From contig BNXD01000004.1 of assembly GCA_025999315.1 (NCBI GenBank), positions 1 through 54,265 of the forward strand: a DNA stretch of 54,265 nt, written 5' to 3'. Positions 25,782-35,802 of the stretch are shown here, in pieces (the first letter of the stretch is position 1; the number at the start of each line of letters is the position of its first letter). Position numbers and translations under genes: made by a program. This DNA comes from Bacteroidia bacterium (GTDB lineage: Bacteria > Bacteroidota > Bacteroidia > Bacteroidales > Rikenellaceae). The notes under the pieces are model-generated. The model did no database searches. It was given only the letters and a program-made list of their open reading frames with translations, and was not told the origin of the DNA.

Positions 25782-25789
25782 CAAAATTA
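25782..25789 (-). promoter_or_regulatory. -7 element of bamD-rpoZ
   Basis: On the minus strand TAATTTTG fits the consensus; the sequence 19 bases upstream (TTAA) is a poor -33. Confidence 0.45.
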
Positions 25790-25939
25790 CATATTTTTTT
25801 GGAGTTTCTTAAAATCCGTCGATAAAATTCTTGTCGCCCCCTGCGAGCGAAGGTAGATTTTGCCGTTAGGCGTTGTATAATTTTCGATCGTGTTCGGGGC
25901 TTCGGCGGCGGTAAGAACGATATTTCAGGGGGCGACGCT

Positions 25940-26095
25940 TGTTTTTTGCCGTCGTAATTAGTAAATTTGCAGGCTGCACATAAATATGTCGTCAGCGTTA
26001 ATTTTACGCATCTGGAAACCGAAAGCAGGCCGACAACAGGCCCGGGCTTGTCGCAAAAGCGACAGCGGGTTTTCCGCCAGCGAACGTAAAATTAA
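25940..26095 (+). promoter_or_regulatory. leuA promoter and folded leader
   Basis: TAAATTTG (25963-25970) with TTG 20 bases upstream (25940-25942) is a good promoter. The leader of about 130 bases contains a perfect 11-bp long-range pair, TTAATTTTACG (25999-26009) with CGTAAAATTAA (26085-26095), that encloses a hairpin TGTCGCaaaaGCGACA (near 26050) and ends 10 bases before the chosen leuA start. It could control translation of leuA. 25790-25939 shows nothing further. Confidence 0.55.
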
Positions 26096-26105
26096 TAAAG
26101 TTACC

Positions 26106-27617
26106 ATGAGCGAAAAAATTTTTGTATTCGACACCACCCTCCGCGACGGAGAGCAGGTCCCAGGCAGTCAGCTCAACACCACCGAAAAGATCGAGGTGGC
26201 CATGATGCTGGAAGCTATGGGCGTGGATGTGATCGAGGCCGGATTTCCCATCTCGAGCCCCGGCGATTTCTCGTCGGTGCAGGCCATATCGAAGGCGGTC
26301 TCCCGCCCCACCATCTGCGCCCTGACGCGCGCCATAAAGAAAGATATCGACGTGGCCGCCGACGCCCTCTCGTATGCCAAACGGGGACGCATACACACCG
26401 GCATCGGCGTGTCGACCTATCATATCTACGACAAACTCAAGTCCAACCCCGAGGAGATCATCGTGCGGGCGGCCGAGGCGGTGAGTTATGCCCGAAAGTA
26501 TGTCGAGGATGTGGAATTTTATGCCGAGGACGCCGGTCGCGCCGACAACGAGTACCTCGCCCGCGTGGTGGAGGCGGTCATCCGCGCCGGGGCCACGGTG
26601 GTCAACATTCCCGACACGACGGGCTACTGTCTGCCCGAGGAGTATGGCCGCAAGATCAAATATCTGATGGAGCATGTGTCGAACATCGACAGGGCCATCC
26701 TCTCGACCCACTGCCACAACGACCTTGGCATGGCTACGGCCAACACCATCGAGGGGGTGATCAACGGCGCCCGTCAGGTGGAGGTGACCATCAACGGCAT
26801 CGGCGAGCGGGCGGGCAACACCTCGCTCGAGGAGGTGGTGATGACCCTGCGCTGCCACAAGGGGCTGGGGCTCGACACGGCCATCGACTCGAAACTGATC
26901 ACCAAAGCCAGCCACCTCGTATCGAGCCTGATGAACATGCCCGTGCAGCCCAACAAGGCGATCGTCGGACGCAACGCCTTCGCCCACTCGTCGGGTATCC
27001 ACCAGGACGGGGTGCTCAAGAACCGCGAGAACTATGAGATCATTGATCCGCGCGAGGTGGGGGTCGACGAATCGGTCATCGCCCTGACGGCGCGCAGCGG
27101 CAGGGCGGCGCTCAACCACCGTCTCGAGTTGCTGGGCTATCGCATGGAACAGGCCGAGCTGGACATTATCTATGAGAAGTTCCTCAAGCTGGCCGACTCG
27201 AAGAAGGATGTGCGCGACGACGACCTGCTGTGGCTGGTGGGCGATCTGGAGGCGATGAAAAACACCTCGCTGAAGCTCAAGTATCTGCAGATCGTAACCG
27301 GAACGCTGGTGCCCACGGCCACCGTTACCATGCAGTTCGGCGACCACGAGCGGCTGGTCTCGGCCACGGGCAACGGCCCGGTGGACGCCGCGGTGAACGC
27401 CATCAAAAGCATGATCAACGAAAAGGTGCTCGTCAACGAGTTCCTCATCCAGGCGATGACCAAAGGGAGCGACGATGTTGGGCGGGTACACATACAGGTG
27501 AGGCTCAAGGATGTCGTGGCTCACGGCTTTGCCGCTCACACCGACGTGGTGCGGGCAGCCATCGAGGCCTTCGTCGACGCCCTGCGCAAGCTCGGCGTTA
27601 CGGAGAAGGAGGGTTAG
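26106..27617 (+). CDS. leuA: 2-isopropylmalate synthase
   Basis: Protein of 503 residues from the ATG at 26106. It joins acetyl-CoA to 2-oxoisovalerate, the first step of leucine synthesis. The TIM-barrel start [16 protein letters not shown], the metal ligands in [15 protein letters not shown], and [14 protein letters not shown] are the family marks; [16 protein letters not shown] belongs to the linker region and residues about 385-503 form the leucine-binding regulatory domain. The frame stays open upstream to an ATG at 25986, which would add 40 unusual residues lying inside the folded leader; the family's N-terminus favours 26106. The stop codon overlaps a GGTTA repeat array. leuC follows only after 1.6 kb of repeats. 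Confidence 0.94.
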   Translation: MSEKIFVFDTTLRDGEQVPGSQLNTTEKIEVAMMLEAMGVDVIEAGFPISSPGDFSSVQAISKAVSRPTICALTRAIKKDIDVAADALSYAKRGRIHTGIGVSTYHIYDKLKSNPEEIIVRAAEAVSYARKYVEDVEFYAEDAGRADNEYLARVVEAVIRAGATVVNIPDTTGYCLPEEYGRKIKYLMEHVSNIDRAILSTHCHNDLGMATANTIEGVINGARQVEVTINGIGERAGNTSLEEVVMTLRCHKGLGLDTAIDSKLITKASHLVSSLMNMPVQPNKAIVGRNAFAHSSGIHQDGVLKNRENYEIIDPREVGVDESVIALTARSGRAALNHRLELLGYRMEQAELDIIYEKFLKLADSKKDVRDDDLLWLVGDLEAMKNTSLKLKYLQIVTGTLVPTATVTMQFGDHERLVSATGNGPVDAAVNAIKSMINEKVLVNEFLIQAMTKGSDDVGRVHIQVRLKDVVAHGFAAHTDVVRAAIEAFVDALRKLGVTEKEG

Positions 27618-27661
27618 GTTAGGTTAGGTTAGGTTAGGTTAGGTTAGGTTAGGTTAGGTTA
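27612..27661 (+). repeat. (GGTTA)10 pentanucleotide array
   Basis: Ten exact copies of GGTTA run from 27612 to 27661 and are followed by seven G. The leuA stop codon TAG is in the first copy, so length changes would not alter the protein. Confidence 0.97.
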
Positions 27662-28306
27662 GGGGGGGCGTCCGTTTGCCAAAAAAAATAGAGCGCGACC
27701 GGCTTGATATGCAATTATAATCATAAGGGCGTTTGTATTAGATAGTTGATTGAAAAGTGCCCTGTCGAGTTTGAAATCCTTTTTGGTTGCGTTTGGCGGC
27801 CCGCAGACGGCGGGGGGCTGCCCACGAAACAGCAACTTCCGAGGCCGCAGGCCACGACGAGATGACGATAGATGGCAGCCCTCCGCGTGGGGCGGCTGCG
27901 GGCTGCCGGCCTCTACGAGGCCGAAAAACAGGTAGCGTTCTTGCTTTAACCTTGAGTTTGACCGTTGTCAAAGGCCTGCCGAAGACCGCTACGCGCGGGG
28001 CGGTCCTTTTTTATAAAAAGGACCAAACGACGCCAAGCCGAGAGCCATCGGGCTCGCCCGAAATGGCCGAGGCGCGAAGGAGTAAGGCGAGCGTCTTTCT
28101 GCGAGCCAAAAACTGCCGCCGGTGCTGCGGGGCTACTCGGCGCTGTCGCTCGCTACTCCTCGGGTTCCTTAACCCTCGTCGCTTGACGCTCGCGACCCAC
28201 GCGCCTCGCTTTACGCCTCCTCGCAACGGCGGCCGGGCTTCGCGCTTTCCAAATCGCCGCGTAGCGGCGAAACATCCCCGGCATTGAGCCGAGGCGTTAA
28301 GCGAGC

Positions 28307-28406
28307 GGAGAAAATTGAGCGCCCGGCGACGCCACTTGTTTGACGACGTTAGGCCCCCAATGGGGACTAAAAGGAGGAGATTTGGCGTCGTAGCTCAATT
28401 TTCTCC
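28307..28406. repeat. 100-nt stem-loop module, copy 2
   Basis: GGAGAAAATTGAGC (28307-28320) pairs with GCTCAATTTTCTCC (28393-28406). It is in the opposite orientation to copy 1. Confidence 0.75.
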
Positions 28407-28851
28407 AGGCGAGTAGCCGAGGCGAACAGCCGGGTGTTTTTAGTCCTTTTTATAAAAAAGGACCGCCCCGCGCGCAGCGGCTGAAAAGACCTTGAAGTTG
28501 GACCAAACATGCGGCCTATTGACTTGGCCTCCGTATTTTGTCTGCGCACAGACCGTAGGTTTGGCCTTTGTCGAAGGTCTACTGAGACCGCTACGCGCGG
28601 GGCGGCTCTTTTTTAGAAAAAGAGCCAAAAATCGCCGCCTGAGCTGCGGGGCTACTCGGCGCTGTCGCTCGCTACTCCTCGGGTTCCTTAACCCTCGTCG
28701 CTTGACGCTCGCGACCCACGCGCCTCGCTTTACGCCTCCTCGCAATGGCGGCACGGCTTCGCGATTTTTGAACAAAAGATGCAACAATACTTTCCGGATC
28801 ACCCCGCAGGGGCGAAACATCCCCGGTATTGAGCCGAGGCGTTAAGCGAGC

Positions 28852-28951
28852 GGAGAAAATTGAGCGTTCGTCGACGCCACTTGTTTGACGACGTTAGGCC
28901 CCGCATGGGGACTAAAAGGAGGAGGTTTGGCGTCGTAGCTCAATTTCCTCC
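28852..28951. repeat. 100-nt stem-loop module, copy 3
   Basis: GGAGAAAATTGAGC (28852-28865) pairs with GCTCAATTTCCTCC (28938-28951) with one change. It is again exactly 100 nt, with an internal ATGGGG/CCCCGC variation. Confidence 0.75.
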
Positions 28952-29227
28952 AGGCGAGTAGCCGAGGCGAACAGCCGGGTGTTGTTGGCTCGCAAAAAGA
29001 CGCTCGCCTTACTCCTTCGCGCCTCGGCCATTACCGAGCGAGCTCGGATGGCACTCGGCTTGGCGTCGTTTGGTTACTTTTTATAAAAAAGTAACCGCCC
29101 CGCGCGCAGCGGTCTCAGTAGGCTTTGAAATAATGAATTAAACTTAAAGTATATACATTGCCAAAATACAACAAATTGACTATTTTAAACCAACCTTTGA
29201 ACCGCACAACAAGCCACAACAAAGATA

Positions 29228-30640
29228 ATGAATGATATGGGAAAGACTCTTTTTGACAAAGTTTGGGATGCGCATGTGGTCCGCGAGCTGGACGGCGGGC
29301 GCACGGTGCTCTACATCGACCGCCACTACATTCACGAGGTAACCTCGCCGGTGGCTTTTCTGGGGCTGAAGAATCGCGGACTGAAGGTGGCGCGTCCCGC
29401 TCAGACCACCGCCACGGCCGACCACAATGTGCCGACCGTCGACCAGCACCTGCCCATCGCCGACGCTCAGTCGCGCGAGCAGCTCGAGGCTCTCTCGACC
29501 AACTGCCGGGCCAACGACATCGAGTGTTTCGCCCTGGGCCATCCCAAACAAGGGGTGGTGCATATCGTGGGGCCCGAGTTGGGGTTCACCCAACCGGGTA
29601 TGACCATCGTCTGCGGCGACAGCCACACCTCGACGCACGGAGCCTTCGGGGCGGTGGCCTTCGGCATAGGCACCTCGGAGGTGGAGATGGTCTTCGCCTC
29701 GCAGTGCATCCTGCAGCCCAAACCCAAAAAGATGCGCATCGCCGTCGACGGCAAATTGGGCGCGGGGGTAACTTCCAAAGACGTGATACTCTATATCATA
29801 TCACAAATCTCAGCCTCGGGCGGCACGGGCCATTTCATTGAGTTTGCCGGCAGCGCCATCTGCGCCATGACCATGGAGGAGCGCATGACCGTCTGCAACA
29901 TGGCCATCGAGTGCGGCGCACGCGGCGGGATGATCGCCCCCGACCAGACCACCTTCGACTATCTGCAGGGCCGTGAGAATGTCCCCCAAGGCGAGGCCTT
30001 CGACAGGGCTGTCGAGCAGTGGCGTACGCTCTTCACCGACCCCGACGCCACCTTCGACATCGAGTATCGTTTCGACGCCCCGGCCATCGAGCCCATGATC
30101 ACCTACGGCACCAATCCGGGCATGGGCGTTGCGGTTACGGGCGCGATACCCACCGGGGAGGGGCTCACCGGGAGCGACCGTACATCGTTCGACAAAGCGC
30201 TGGAGTACATGGGGTTCCATGGCGGCGAGAAGATGATCGGCAAGAAGGTCGACTATGTCTTTCTGGGCAGCTGCACCAACGGACGCATCGAGGATTTCCG
30301 GCTGTTCGCCTCGCTGGTCAAGGGGCGCAGGAAGGCCGAGGGGGTAACGGCGTGGCTGGTGCCGGGCTCGAAGGACGTCGAGGCGCAGGCGCGGGCCGAA
30401 GGGCTCGACAAGACGCTCGAGCAGGCCGGTTTTGTGCTTCGCCAGCCCGGCTGCTCGGCCTGTCTGGCCATGAACGCAGACAAGATCCCCGCCGGGAAGT
30501 ACAGCGTATCGACCTCCAACCGCAACTTCGAGGGTCGTCAGGGTCCCGGAGCGCGCACCATGCTGGCCGGTGTGCCAATGGCCGCCGCCGCCGCCATAAC
30601 CGGCCGCATCGAAGACCCGCGCAAGGTTTTCGAGTTGTAA
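29228..30640 (+). CDS. leuC: 3-isopropylmalate dehydratase, large subunit
   Basis: Protein of 470 residues, the usual length of bacterial LeuC, which with LeuD isomerises 2- to 3-isopropylmalate using a [4Fe-4S] cluster. Cluster ligands are in [12 protein letters not shown] (about 352) and [10 protein letters not shown] (about 412 and 415). [19 protein letters not shown] and [12 protein letters not shown] are family signatures. The start could also be the ATG at 29237 ([13 protein letters not shown]), which fits the family start equally well. It begins 17 bases after the repeat block and is followed by leuD after 84 bases. Confidence 0.95.
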   Translation: MNDMGKTLFDKVWDAHVVRELDGGRTVLYIDRHYIHEVTSPVAFLGLKNRGLKVARPAQTTATADHNVPTVDQHLPIADAQSREQLEALSTNCRANDIECFALGHPKQGVVHIVGPELGFTQPGMTIVCGDSHTSTHGAFGAVAFGIGTSEVEMVFASQCILQPKPKKMRIAVDGKLGAGVTSKDVILYIISQISASGGTGHFIEFAGSAICAMTMEERMTVCNMAIECGARGGMIAPDQTTFDYLQGRENVPQGEAFDRAVEQWRTLFTDPDATFDIEYRFDAPAIEPMITYGTNPGMGVAVTGAIPTGEGLTGSDRTSFDKALEYMGFHGGEKMIGKKVDYVFLGSCTNGRIEDFRLFASLVKGRRKAEGVTAWLVPGSKDVEAQARAEGLDKTLEQAGFVLRQPGCSACLAMNADKIPAGKYSVSTSNRNFEGRQGPGARTMLAGVPMAAAAAITGRIEDPRKVFEL

Positions 30641-30724
30641 TTGCATGCGTGGGCCCACTTTGTCTGCTTGCAAAAGAGCGGCGCAACGCCCGAAAAGAAC
30701 AAAAAAACGAAAAAACGAAAGACA

Positions 30725-31315
30725 ATGCCGATACCTAAATTCACAACACTCAGGTGCGGGACAGTGCCCGTGAAGATCGAGAACATCGACACCGACCAGA
30801 TCATTCCGGCGCGCTTTTTGAAAGCGGTCGAACGCAAAGGCTTTGGCGACAACCTGTTTCGCGACTGGCGCTACGACGCCCAAGGCGCTCCCATAGAGGC
30901 TTTTCCGCTGAACGACAAGCGTTACAAAGGGGAGATACTCGTGGCATCCAAGAACTTCGGCTGCGGGTCGTCGCGCGAACATGCCGCCTGGGCCATCTAC
31001 GACTATGGATTCAAAGTGGTGGTTTCGAGCTTCTTCGCCGACATTTTCAAGAACAACGCCCTGAACAACGGCCTGTTGCCGGTTCAGGTGAGCGAGGAGT
31101 TCCTCGCTGCGATCTTCAAGGAGCTGGAGCGGGATCGCGCTGCGCAACTGGAGGTCGACCTTGGCCGGCAGACCATCGCCATCGTCTCCACGGGCGAGAA
31201 GTGTAGCTTCGAGATCGACAGCTACAAGAAACAGTGCCTGACCAACGGCTACGACGACGTGGACTATCTGGTCTCGCTGAGGCCCGAGATCGACAGCTAC
31301 GAGGCCGCACACTGA
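30725..31315 (+). CDS. leuD: 3-isopropylmalate dehydratase, small subunit
   Basis: Protein of 196 residues from the ATG at 30725. The swivel-domain motifs [20 protein letters not shown] and [20 protein letters not shown] are complete. It pairs with the LeuC protein next to it. The frame continues upstream to 30641 without a family-like N-terminus, so the later ATG is used. A 51-base gap leads to the next synthase gene. Confidence 0.95.
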   Translation: MPIPKFTTLRCGTVPVKIENIDTDQIIPARFLKAVERKGFGDNLFRDWRYDAQGAPIEAFPLNDKRYKGEILVASKNFGCGSSREHAAWAIYDYGFKVVVSSFFADIFKNNALNNGLLPVQVSEEFLAAIFKELERDRAAQLEVDLGRQTIAIVSTGEKCSFEIDSYKKQCLTNGYDDVDYLVSLRPEIDSYEAAH

Positions 31316-31351
31316 CATATCTGCACGTTCTCAAGCCGCCGAGACGATCAC

Positions 31352-31359
31352 AAGGAGGT
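31352..31359 (+). promoter_or_regulatory. Full Shine-Dalgarno sequence before a TTG start
   Basis: AAGGAGGT is fully complementary to the usual 16S end and sits seven bases before TTG (31367). No other gene in the window shows such a site. Confidence 0.6.
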
Positions 31360-31366
31360 CAACAAT

Positions 31367-32893
31367 TTGAAACGCAACAAGATGATAGAAATCCTCGATA
31401 CCACGCTGCGCGACGGCGAGCAGACCTCGGGCGTCTCATTCGGCGCGAGTGAGAAGTTGAGCATTGCCCGGTTGCTGCTCGACGAGTTGCATGTCGACCG
31501 CATCGAGGTGGCCTCGGCGCGTGTGTCGGCAGGCGAGCACGAAGCCGTGCGCCACATCACCGCGTGGGCCGGACAGCGCAGCTACCTCGACCGCATCGAA
31601 GTGCTGGGGTTCGTCGACGGGGGGACCTCGCTGCGGTGGATCGCCGAGGGGGGCGGACGGGTGATCAACCTGCTGACCAAAGGCTCGGAGAAACACTGCC
31701 GCCAGCAACTCAAAAAAAGCCCCGAAGAGCATATCGCCGACATCCGACGCGACATCGCCCTGGCCACGGAGATGGGCATAAAGGTCAACATCTATCTGGA
31801 GGATTGGTCCAACGGGATGGTGCATTCGCCTGATTATGTGCTGAACATGATCGATGCGCTGCGCGAGGAGGCGATCGGTCGCTTCATGCTGCCCGACACG
31901 CTGGGCATTCTCAACCCGTTCAACACCGAGGAGTACTGTCGCCGCATGGTGGAGCGCTACCCCGGTCTGACGTTCGATTTTCACCCTCACAACGACTACG
32001 ACCTGGCGGTGGCCAACGTCATGGCCGCTGTCAGGGCGGGCATCACGGGCATCCATACCACCGTCAACGGTCTGGGCGAGAGGGCCGGCAACGCTCCGCT
32101 GTCGAGCGTGGTGGCGGTGCTGAACGACCAGTTGAAGCAGCCGAGCGGCATCGTCGAGCAAAAGATCAACCGCGTCAGCCGCATGGTGGAGACCTACACC
32201 GGCATACGCATCCCGGCCAACAAACCGGTCGTCGGCGAGAACGTCTTCACGCAGTGCGCGGGTATCCATGCCGATGGCGACAACAAAAACAATCTCTATT
32301 TCAACGATTTGCTGCCCGAACGTTTTGGCCGTGTGAGGGAGTATGCCCTCGGCAAGACCTCGGGCAAGGCCAATATCCGCAAAAACCTCGAAGCGCTGGG
32401 GCTGGAGCTCGACGAAGAGTCGATGCGCAAGGTTACCGAGCGCATCATCGAACTGGGCGACAAGAAAGAGCAGGTAACCACCGAAGATCTGCCCTACATC
32501 ATCGCCGACGTGCTGCGTGGCGGGGTGCAGGAGGAGAAAGTACACATTCTCAACTACAACCTCTCGCTGGCGCACGGGCTCAAACCGGTGGCCGCGCTCA
32601 AGATCGAGATCGACGGGGTGGTCTACGAATCGTCGTCCTCGGGCGACGGACAGTACGACGCCTTCATGCGGGCCCTGCGCAAGATATACAAAGAGCAGCT
32701 GCAGCGTCCCTTCCCGATGCTGACCAACTACAGCGTCACCATCCCGCCGGGCGGACGCACCGACGCCTTCGTGCAGACCATCATCACCTGGGAGCAGGAC
32801 GGCGAAAGCTTCAAAACCAAGGGGTTGGACGCCGACCAAACCGAGGCGGCCATCAAGGCGACCCTCAAGATGCTCAACCGTGTGGAGCAATGA
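31367..32893 (+). CDS. Second LeuA-family synthase (citramalate synthase-like)
   Basis: Protein of 508 residues (503 from the ATG at 31382). It has the DRE-TIM barrel marks [36 protein letters not shown] and NGLGERAGNAPLSSV and a C-terminal LeuA-type regulatory domain. TSGVSF in place of the PG of true LeuA, and the lower similarity to leuA in the same cluster, suggest another 2-oxo acid substrate; pyruvate (giving citramalate, a route to isoleucine) is the most likely by context. A strong Shine-Dalgarno sequence AAGGAGGT (31352-31359) lies seven bases before the TTG at 31367, which is unusual in this phylum and favours TTG as the start. Confidence 0.85.
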   Translation: MKRNKMIEILDTTLRDGEQTSGVSFGASEKLSIARLLLDELHVDRIEVASARVSAGEHEAVRHITAWAGQRSYLDRIEVLGFVDGGTSLRWIAEGGGRVINLLTKGSEKHCRQQLKKSPEEHIADIRRDIALATEMGIKVNIYLEDWSNGMVHSPDYVLNMIDALREEAIGRFMLPDTLGILNPFNTEEYCRRMVERYPGLTFDFHPHNDYDLAVANVMAAVRAGITGIHTTVNGLGERAGNAPLSSVVAVLNDQLKQPSGIVEQKINRVSRMVETYTGIRIPANKPVVGENVFTQCAGIHADGDNKNNLYFNDLLPERFGRVREYALGKTSGKANIRKNLEALGLELDEESMRKVTERIIELGDKKEQVTTEDLPYIIADVLRGGVQEEKVHILNYNLSLAHGLKPVAALKIEIDGVVYESSSSGDGQYDAFMRALRKIYKEQLQRPFPMLTNYSVTIPPGGRTDAFVQTIITWEQDGESFKTKGLDADQTEAAIKATLKMLNRVEQ

Positions 32894-32924
32894 AAGCAAA
32901 CAAAATATTTGGATTTTTCATGTT

Positions 32925-33075
32925 ATGTTACCCTCAAGCGAAACTCTTTTTATGTTACCCTGAACGAAGTGCAGGGTCTCGGCAATGCCATGTATGAGAT
33001 GCTTCGACTTCGCCCGGCATGACATGCGGGGTTGCCTTCGGCTTCCTCCTCGCGGCTCGGCCATCGCCCACAGCA
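32925..33075. repeat. CATGCTGAGCG-family repeat before leuB
   Basis: TGTTACCCTCAAGCGAAACTC, TGTTACCCTGAACGAAGTGC, AGGGTCTCGGCAATGCCATG and GAGATGCTTCGACTTCGCCC, GGCATGACATG make a degenerate copy of the unit at 20.8 kb. It separates the LeuA-type synthase from leuB. Confidence 0.75.
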
Positions 33076-33169
33076 TGATAACATAAACTCAAATCACTGA
33101 TTCACATTATTTTACATGCAGACACAAAAATAACAAGATCTGCAAATTGGATTTAAAGGCTATATAATC

Positions 33170-34231
33170 ATGAATTTGAAAATCGCATTGTTGCCCGGCG
33201 ACGGTATCGGGCCCGAGATCGTAGGCGAGGCCGTCAGGGTCTTGGATGCCGTTGCAGGCAAGTTCGGTCATAAATTTGCATACGACAAAGCCCTTGTGGG
33301 GGCGTGCGCCATCGACGCCACGGGCGATCCCTACCCCGAGGCCACTCACCGGATATGCTCCGAGAGCGACGTGGTGCTGTTCGGGGCCATCGGCGATCCC
33401 CGTTACGACAACGACCCTGCCGCCAAAGTGCGCCCCGAGCAGGGGTTGCTGCGTATGCGTAAAGCGCTGGGGCTCTATGCCAACATCAGGCCGCTGGCGG
33501 TCTTCGATTCGCTGGCCCACCGCTCGCCCCTGAAGACCGAGATCGTTCGCGGCGCCGACTTTGTGTGTGTGAGGGAGCTCACGGGCGGCATCTACTTCGG
33601 GCGTCCGCAGGGGCGCAGCGAAGACGGCAATACGGCCTATGACACATGCGTTTACACGCGCGAGGAGATCGAGCGCGTGCTGCGACTGGCCTTCGACCTG
33701 GCCGCCTCGCGCCGAAAGAAGCTGACGGTGGTCGACAAGGCCAACGTCATCGCCACTTCGCGCCTTTGGCGACAGATAGCCAAGGAGATGGAGCCTTCAT
33801 ACGGGGAGATCGAGGTCGAATACATGTTTGTCGACAATGCGGCGATGCAGATCATCCAGCGTCCGTCCCATTTCGATGTGATCGTTACCGAGAACCTCTT
33901 CGGCGACATACTGACCGACGAGGCCAGCGTCATCAGCGGCTCGCTGGGCATGTTGCCCTCGGCCAGCGTAGGCGCCCGGGTGGCCCTCTTCGAGCCGATC
34001 CATGGCTCCTATCCCCAGGCTGCGGGTCGCAACATCGCCAACCCGATGGCCACCATACTCTCCGCAGCCATGTTGCTCGAGCATGTGGGTCTGAAGACAG
34101 AGGGACGGGCGGTGCGCGAGAGCGTCGATCTGGCCATCCGCGAAGGCGTTGTTACCGAGGACATTGCCAACCCGGGCGAAAAGAGTTTCGGCACCACAGA
34201 GGTGGGAAGCTTCATCGCCGGAAAGATATGA
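33170..34231 (+). CDS. leuB: 3-isopropylmalate dehydrogenase
   Basis: Protein of 353 residues, normal for LeuB, which oxidises and decarboxylates 3-isopropylmalate with NAD+. The family sequence is continuous: [20 protein letters not shown], the substrate loop [42 protein letters not shown], and the metal/NAD region [20 protein letters not shown], followed by [20 protein letters not shown]. It is the last leu gene; the gap to the MFS gene (131 bases) shows no terminator. Confidence 0.96.
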   Translation: MNLKIALLPGDGIGPEIVGEAVRVLDAVAGKFGHKFAYDKALVGACAIDATGDPYPEATHRICSESDVVLFGAIGDPRYDNDPAAKVRPEQGLLRMRKALGLYANIRPLAVFDSLAHRSPLKTEIVRGADFVCVRELTGGIYFGRPQGRSEDGNTAYDTCVYTREEIERVLRLAFDLAASRRKKLTVVDKANVIATSRLWRQIAKEMEPSYGEIEVEYMFVDNAAMQIIQRPSHFDVIVTENLFGDILTDEASVISGSLGMLPSASVGARVALFEPIHGSYPQAAGRNIANPMATILSAAMLLEHVGLKTEGRAVRESVDLAIREGVVTEDIANPGEKSFGTTEVGSFIAGKI

Positions 34232-34362
34232 CCGCGTGCAAAGAGGCCATTGCCGGTCGTTAGATTTCGCATCGCCGCCTGTTTTCGAGGCTGTTTTGTA
34301 TGCGGGATCAGGGGCGTAGCGGGTCGACAAAACGCAGGACAACAAGATAAGTCAAGGAGAAG

Positions 34363-35715
34363 ATGGGCAGAATAGTATTTATCTGGAGCCGCAGCGAGTT
34401 ACGGGAACTTATCCCGCAGAACGTCAAGGGGATGACCAAGATGTTCTCCTCGCTCAGGCAGCCCAATTTCCGTCTCTACTTTTTCGGTCAGTGCATATCG
34501 CTGTTCGGCACATGGGTGCAGGCCATCGCCATGAGTTGGCTGATCTACCGGCTGACAGGGTCGATCGTGCTGTTGACCCTGGTGGCCTTTATCAATCAGA
34601 TTCCCAGCCTGTTGATCACCCCGTATACGGGCGTGCTGAGCGACTCGCTCAACCGCTGGAAGATCATCCGCTGGACGCAGACGCTCTTTATGATCAACGC
34701 CGCGGCGTTGGCCACGCTCACACTCGGAGGATGGATCGAAACGTGGCAGTTGATGATCATCAGCGGCATATCGGGTACGCTGGTGGCCATCGAAGCTCCT
34801 GCGCGACAATCGTTCTACACCAGTCTGGTCCCCAAGGAGGACATGGCCAACGCCATAGCGCTCAACTCATTGACCATCAACGGAGCGCGATTTGTGGGTC
34901 CGGCCATGGGCGGATTGCTGATCGCCGCCGTGGGCGAGGGTTACTGCTTTCTGATCAACGCGGCAAGCTTCATCGCGGTGCTTTGGGCCCTGATGGCCAT
35001 GAAGTTACCTCCATTCGTACGTAAAACCGCCCGGATCGATGTGTGGAAACGGCTCGGCGAGGGGGTTTCGTACATTCGTAACTTTCTGCCTATCAAGACA
35101 GTGATACTGTTCGTCGCCGCGCTGAGTTTCTTCGGATTTCCGTTTTTCAGCATCATGCCTGCCCTAGTGAAGGACATTCTCGGGGGCGACAGTCGCATGC
35201 TCGGCTATTTCAACTCGAGCCTGGGGCTGGGGACGATGGCCGCCGCGCTCTATCTGGCTTCGCGCAAGAAGGTTACGGGGCTGGGCAAGGTGGCCACGAT
35301 CACCAGTTGCATGCTCGGAGTGTCGCTGATACTCATCTCGTTCATCCGCAGCCAGGTGGTGGCGTGCATCATCGGGGTGCCGCTTGGCTTCGCGCTCATA
35401 GGTTCGATGGCCACGGCCAATACGCTGCTGCAGACCATGGTAGATCATGACAAACGGGGACGGGTGATGAGTTTTTTCACCATGGCCTTTGCCGGGATGG
35501 CTCCGCTGGGATCGCTTGCGTTCGGATTTTTCGCGAAGACGTTTTCACTGCAGAACGCGCTGACGGCCTGCGGCATTGCGTGTGTGATCACCTGCATCGT
35601 CTACGAGTATTTCCGGCCGCAGGTTCGCGCTGCCGCCACCGAGAGGAACCTCTCCCGACAGGAAAAAGAAGGTGTGGTAGAAGAGTTCGCCACCGCCATC
35701 GACAATCCGTTTTAG
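34363..35715 (+). CDS. MFS transporter (EntS-like efflux family)
   Basis: Protein of 450 residues with about twelve membrane segments. QPNFRLYFFGQCISLFGTWV, the loop YTGVLSDSLNRWKIIRWTQT, and IEAPARQSFYTSLVPKEDMA, NAIALNSLTINGARFVGPA are marks of the MFS_3/EntS group of exporters. The substrate is not evident. Position downstream of leuB suggests, weakly, export of a branched-chain compound or simple read-through. The real start may be the ATG at 34432 (MTKMFSSLRQPNFR), which would remove 23 residues of poor similarity. It ends at a strong bidirectional terminator. Confidence 0.85.
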   Translation: MGRIVFIWSRSELRELIPQNVKGMTKMFSSLRQPNFRLYFFGQCISLFGTWVQAIAMSWLIYRLTGSIVLLTLVAFINQIPSLLITPYTGVLSDSLNRWKIIRWTQTLFMINAAALATLTLGGWIETWQLMIISGISGTLVAIEAPARQSFYTSLVPKEDMANAIALNSLTINGARFVGPAMGGLLIAAVGEGYCFLINAASFIAVLWALMAMKLPPFVRKTARIDVWKRLGEGVSYIRNFLPIKTVILFVAALSFFGFPFFSIMPALVKDILGGDSRMLGYFNSSLGLGTMAAALYLASRKKVTGLGKVATITSCMLGVSLILISFIRSQVVACIIGVPLGFALIGSMATANTLLQTMVDHDKRGRVMSFFTMAFAGMAPLGSLAFGFFAKTFSLQNALTACGIACVITCIVYEYFRPQVRAAATERNLSRQEKEGVVEEFATAIDNPF

Positions 35716-35745
35716 GGGGGCGGAAGACCCGGAAAACGGCCAGAA

Positions 35746-35791
35746 AACGAAGAGAGTGCATGAAAACTGTTTTTCATGCACTCTCTTCGTT
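35746..35791. terminator. Bidirectional terminator between the MFS gene and rnfA
   Basis: A perfect 21-bp stem (35746-35766 with 35771-35791, loop CTGT) with A/T ends separates convergent genes. Confidence 0.92.
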
Positions 35792-35802
35792 TATATTATA
35801 CT

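Larger units (their letters stand above)
27740..29211. repeat. Structured repeat block between leuA and leuC
   Basis: Hairpins with the A/T arm occur at 28002-28024, 28443-28463, 28604-28626 (GGCTCTTTTT/AAAAAGAGCC) and 29072-29096 (GGTTACTTTTT/AAAAAGTAACC). Two 100-nt modules lie at 28307 and 28852. The start (27790-27940, GGCGGCCCGCAGACGGCGG ... GGCTGCGGGCTGCCGGCCTC) matches the small element at 37.09 kb. The right end carries the shared end motif (TTTTAAACCAACCTTTGAAC, CGCACAAC; 29183-29211), 17 bases before the leuC start; a weak left end (GTTGATTGAAAAG) is near 27745. No gene is present. Confidence 0.75.

Noticed and set aside
27612..27661. GGTTA (TTAGG-like) repeats as a telomere
   Set aside because: The array is short, internal and between leu genes; a simple slippage tract explains it.
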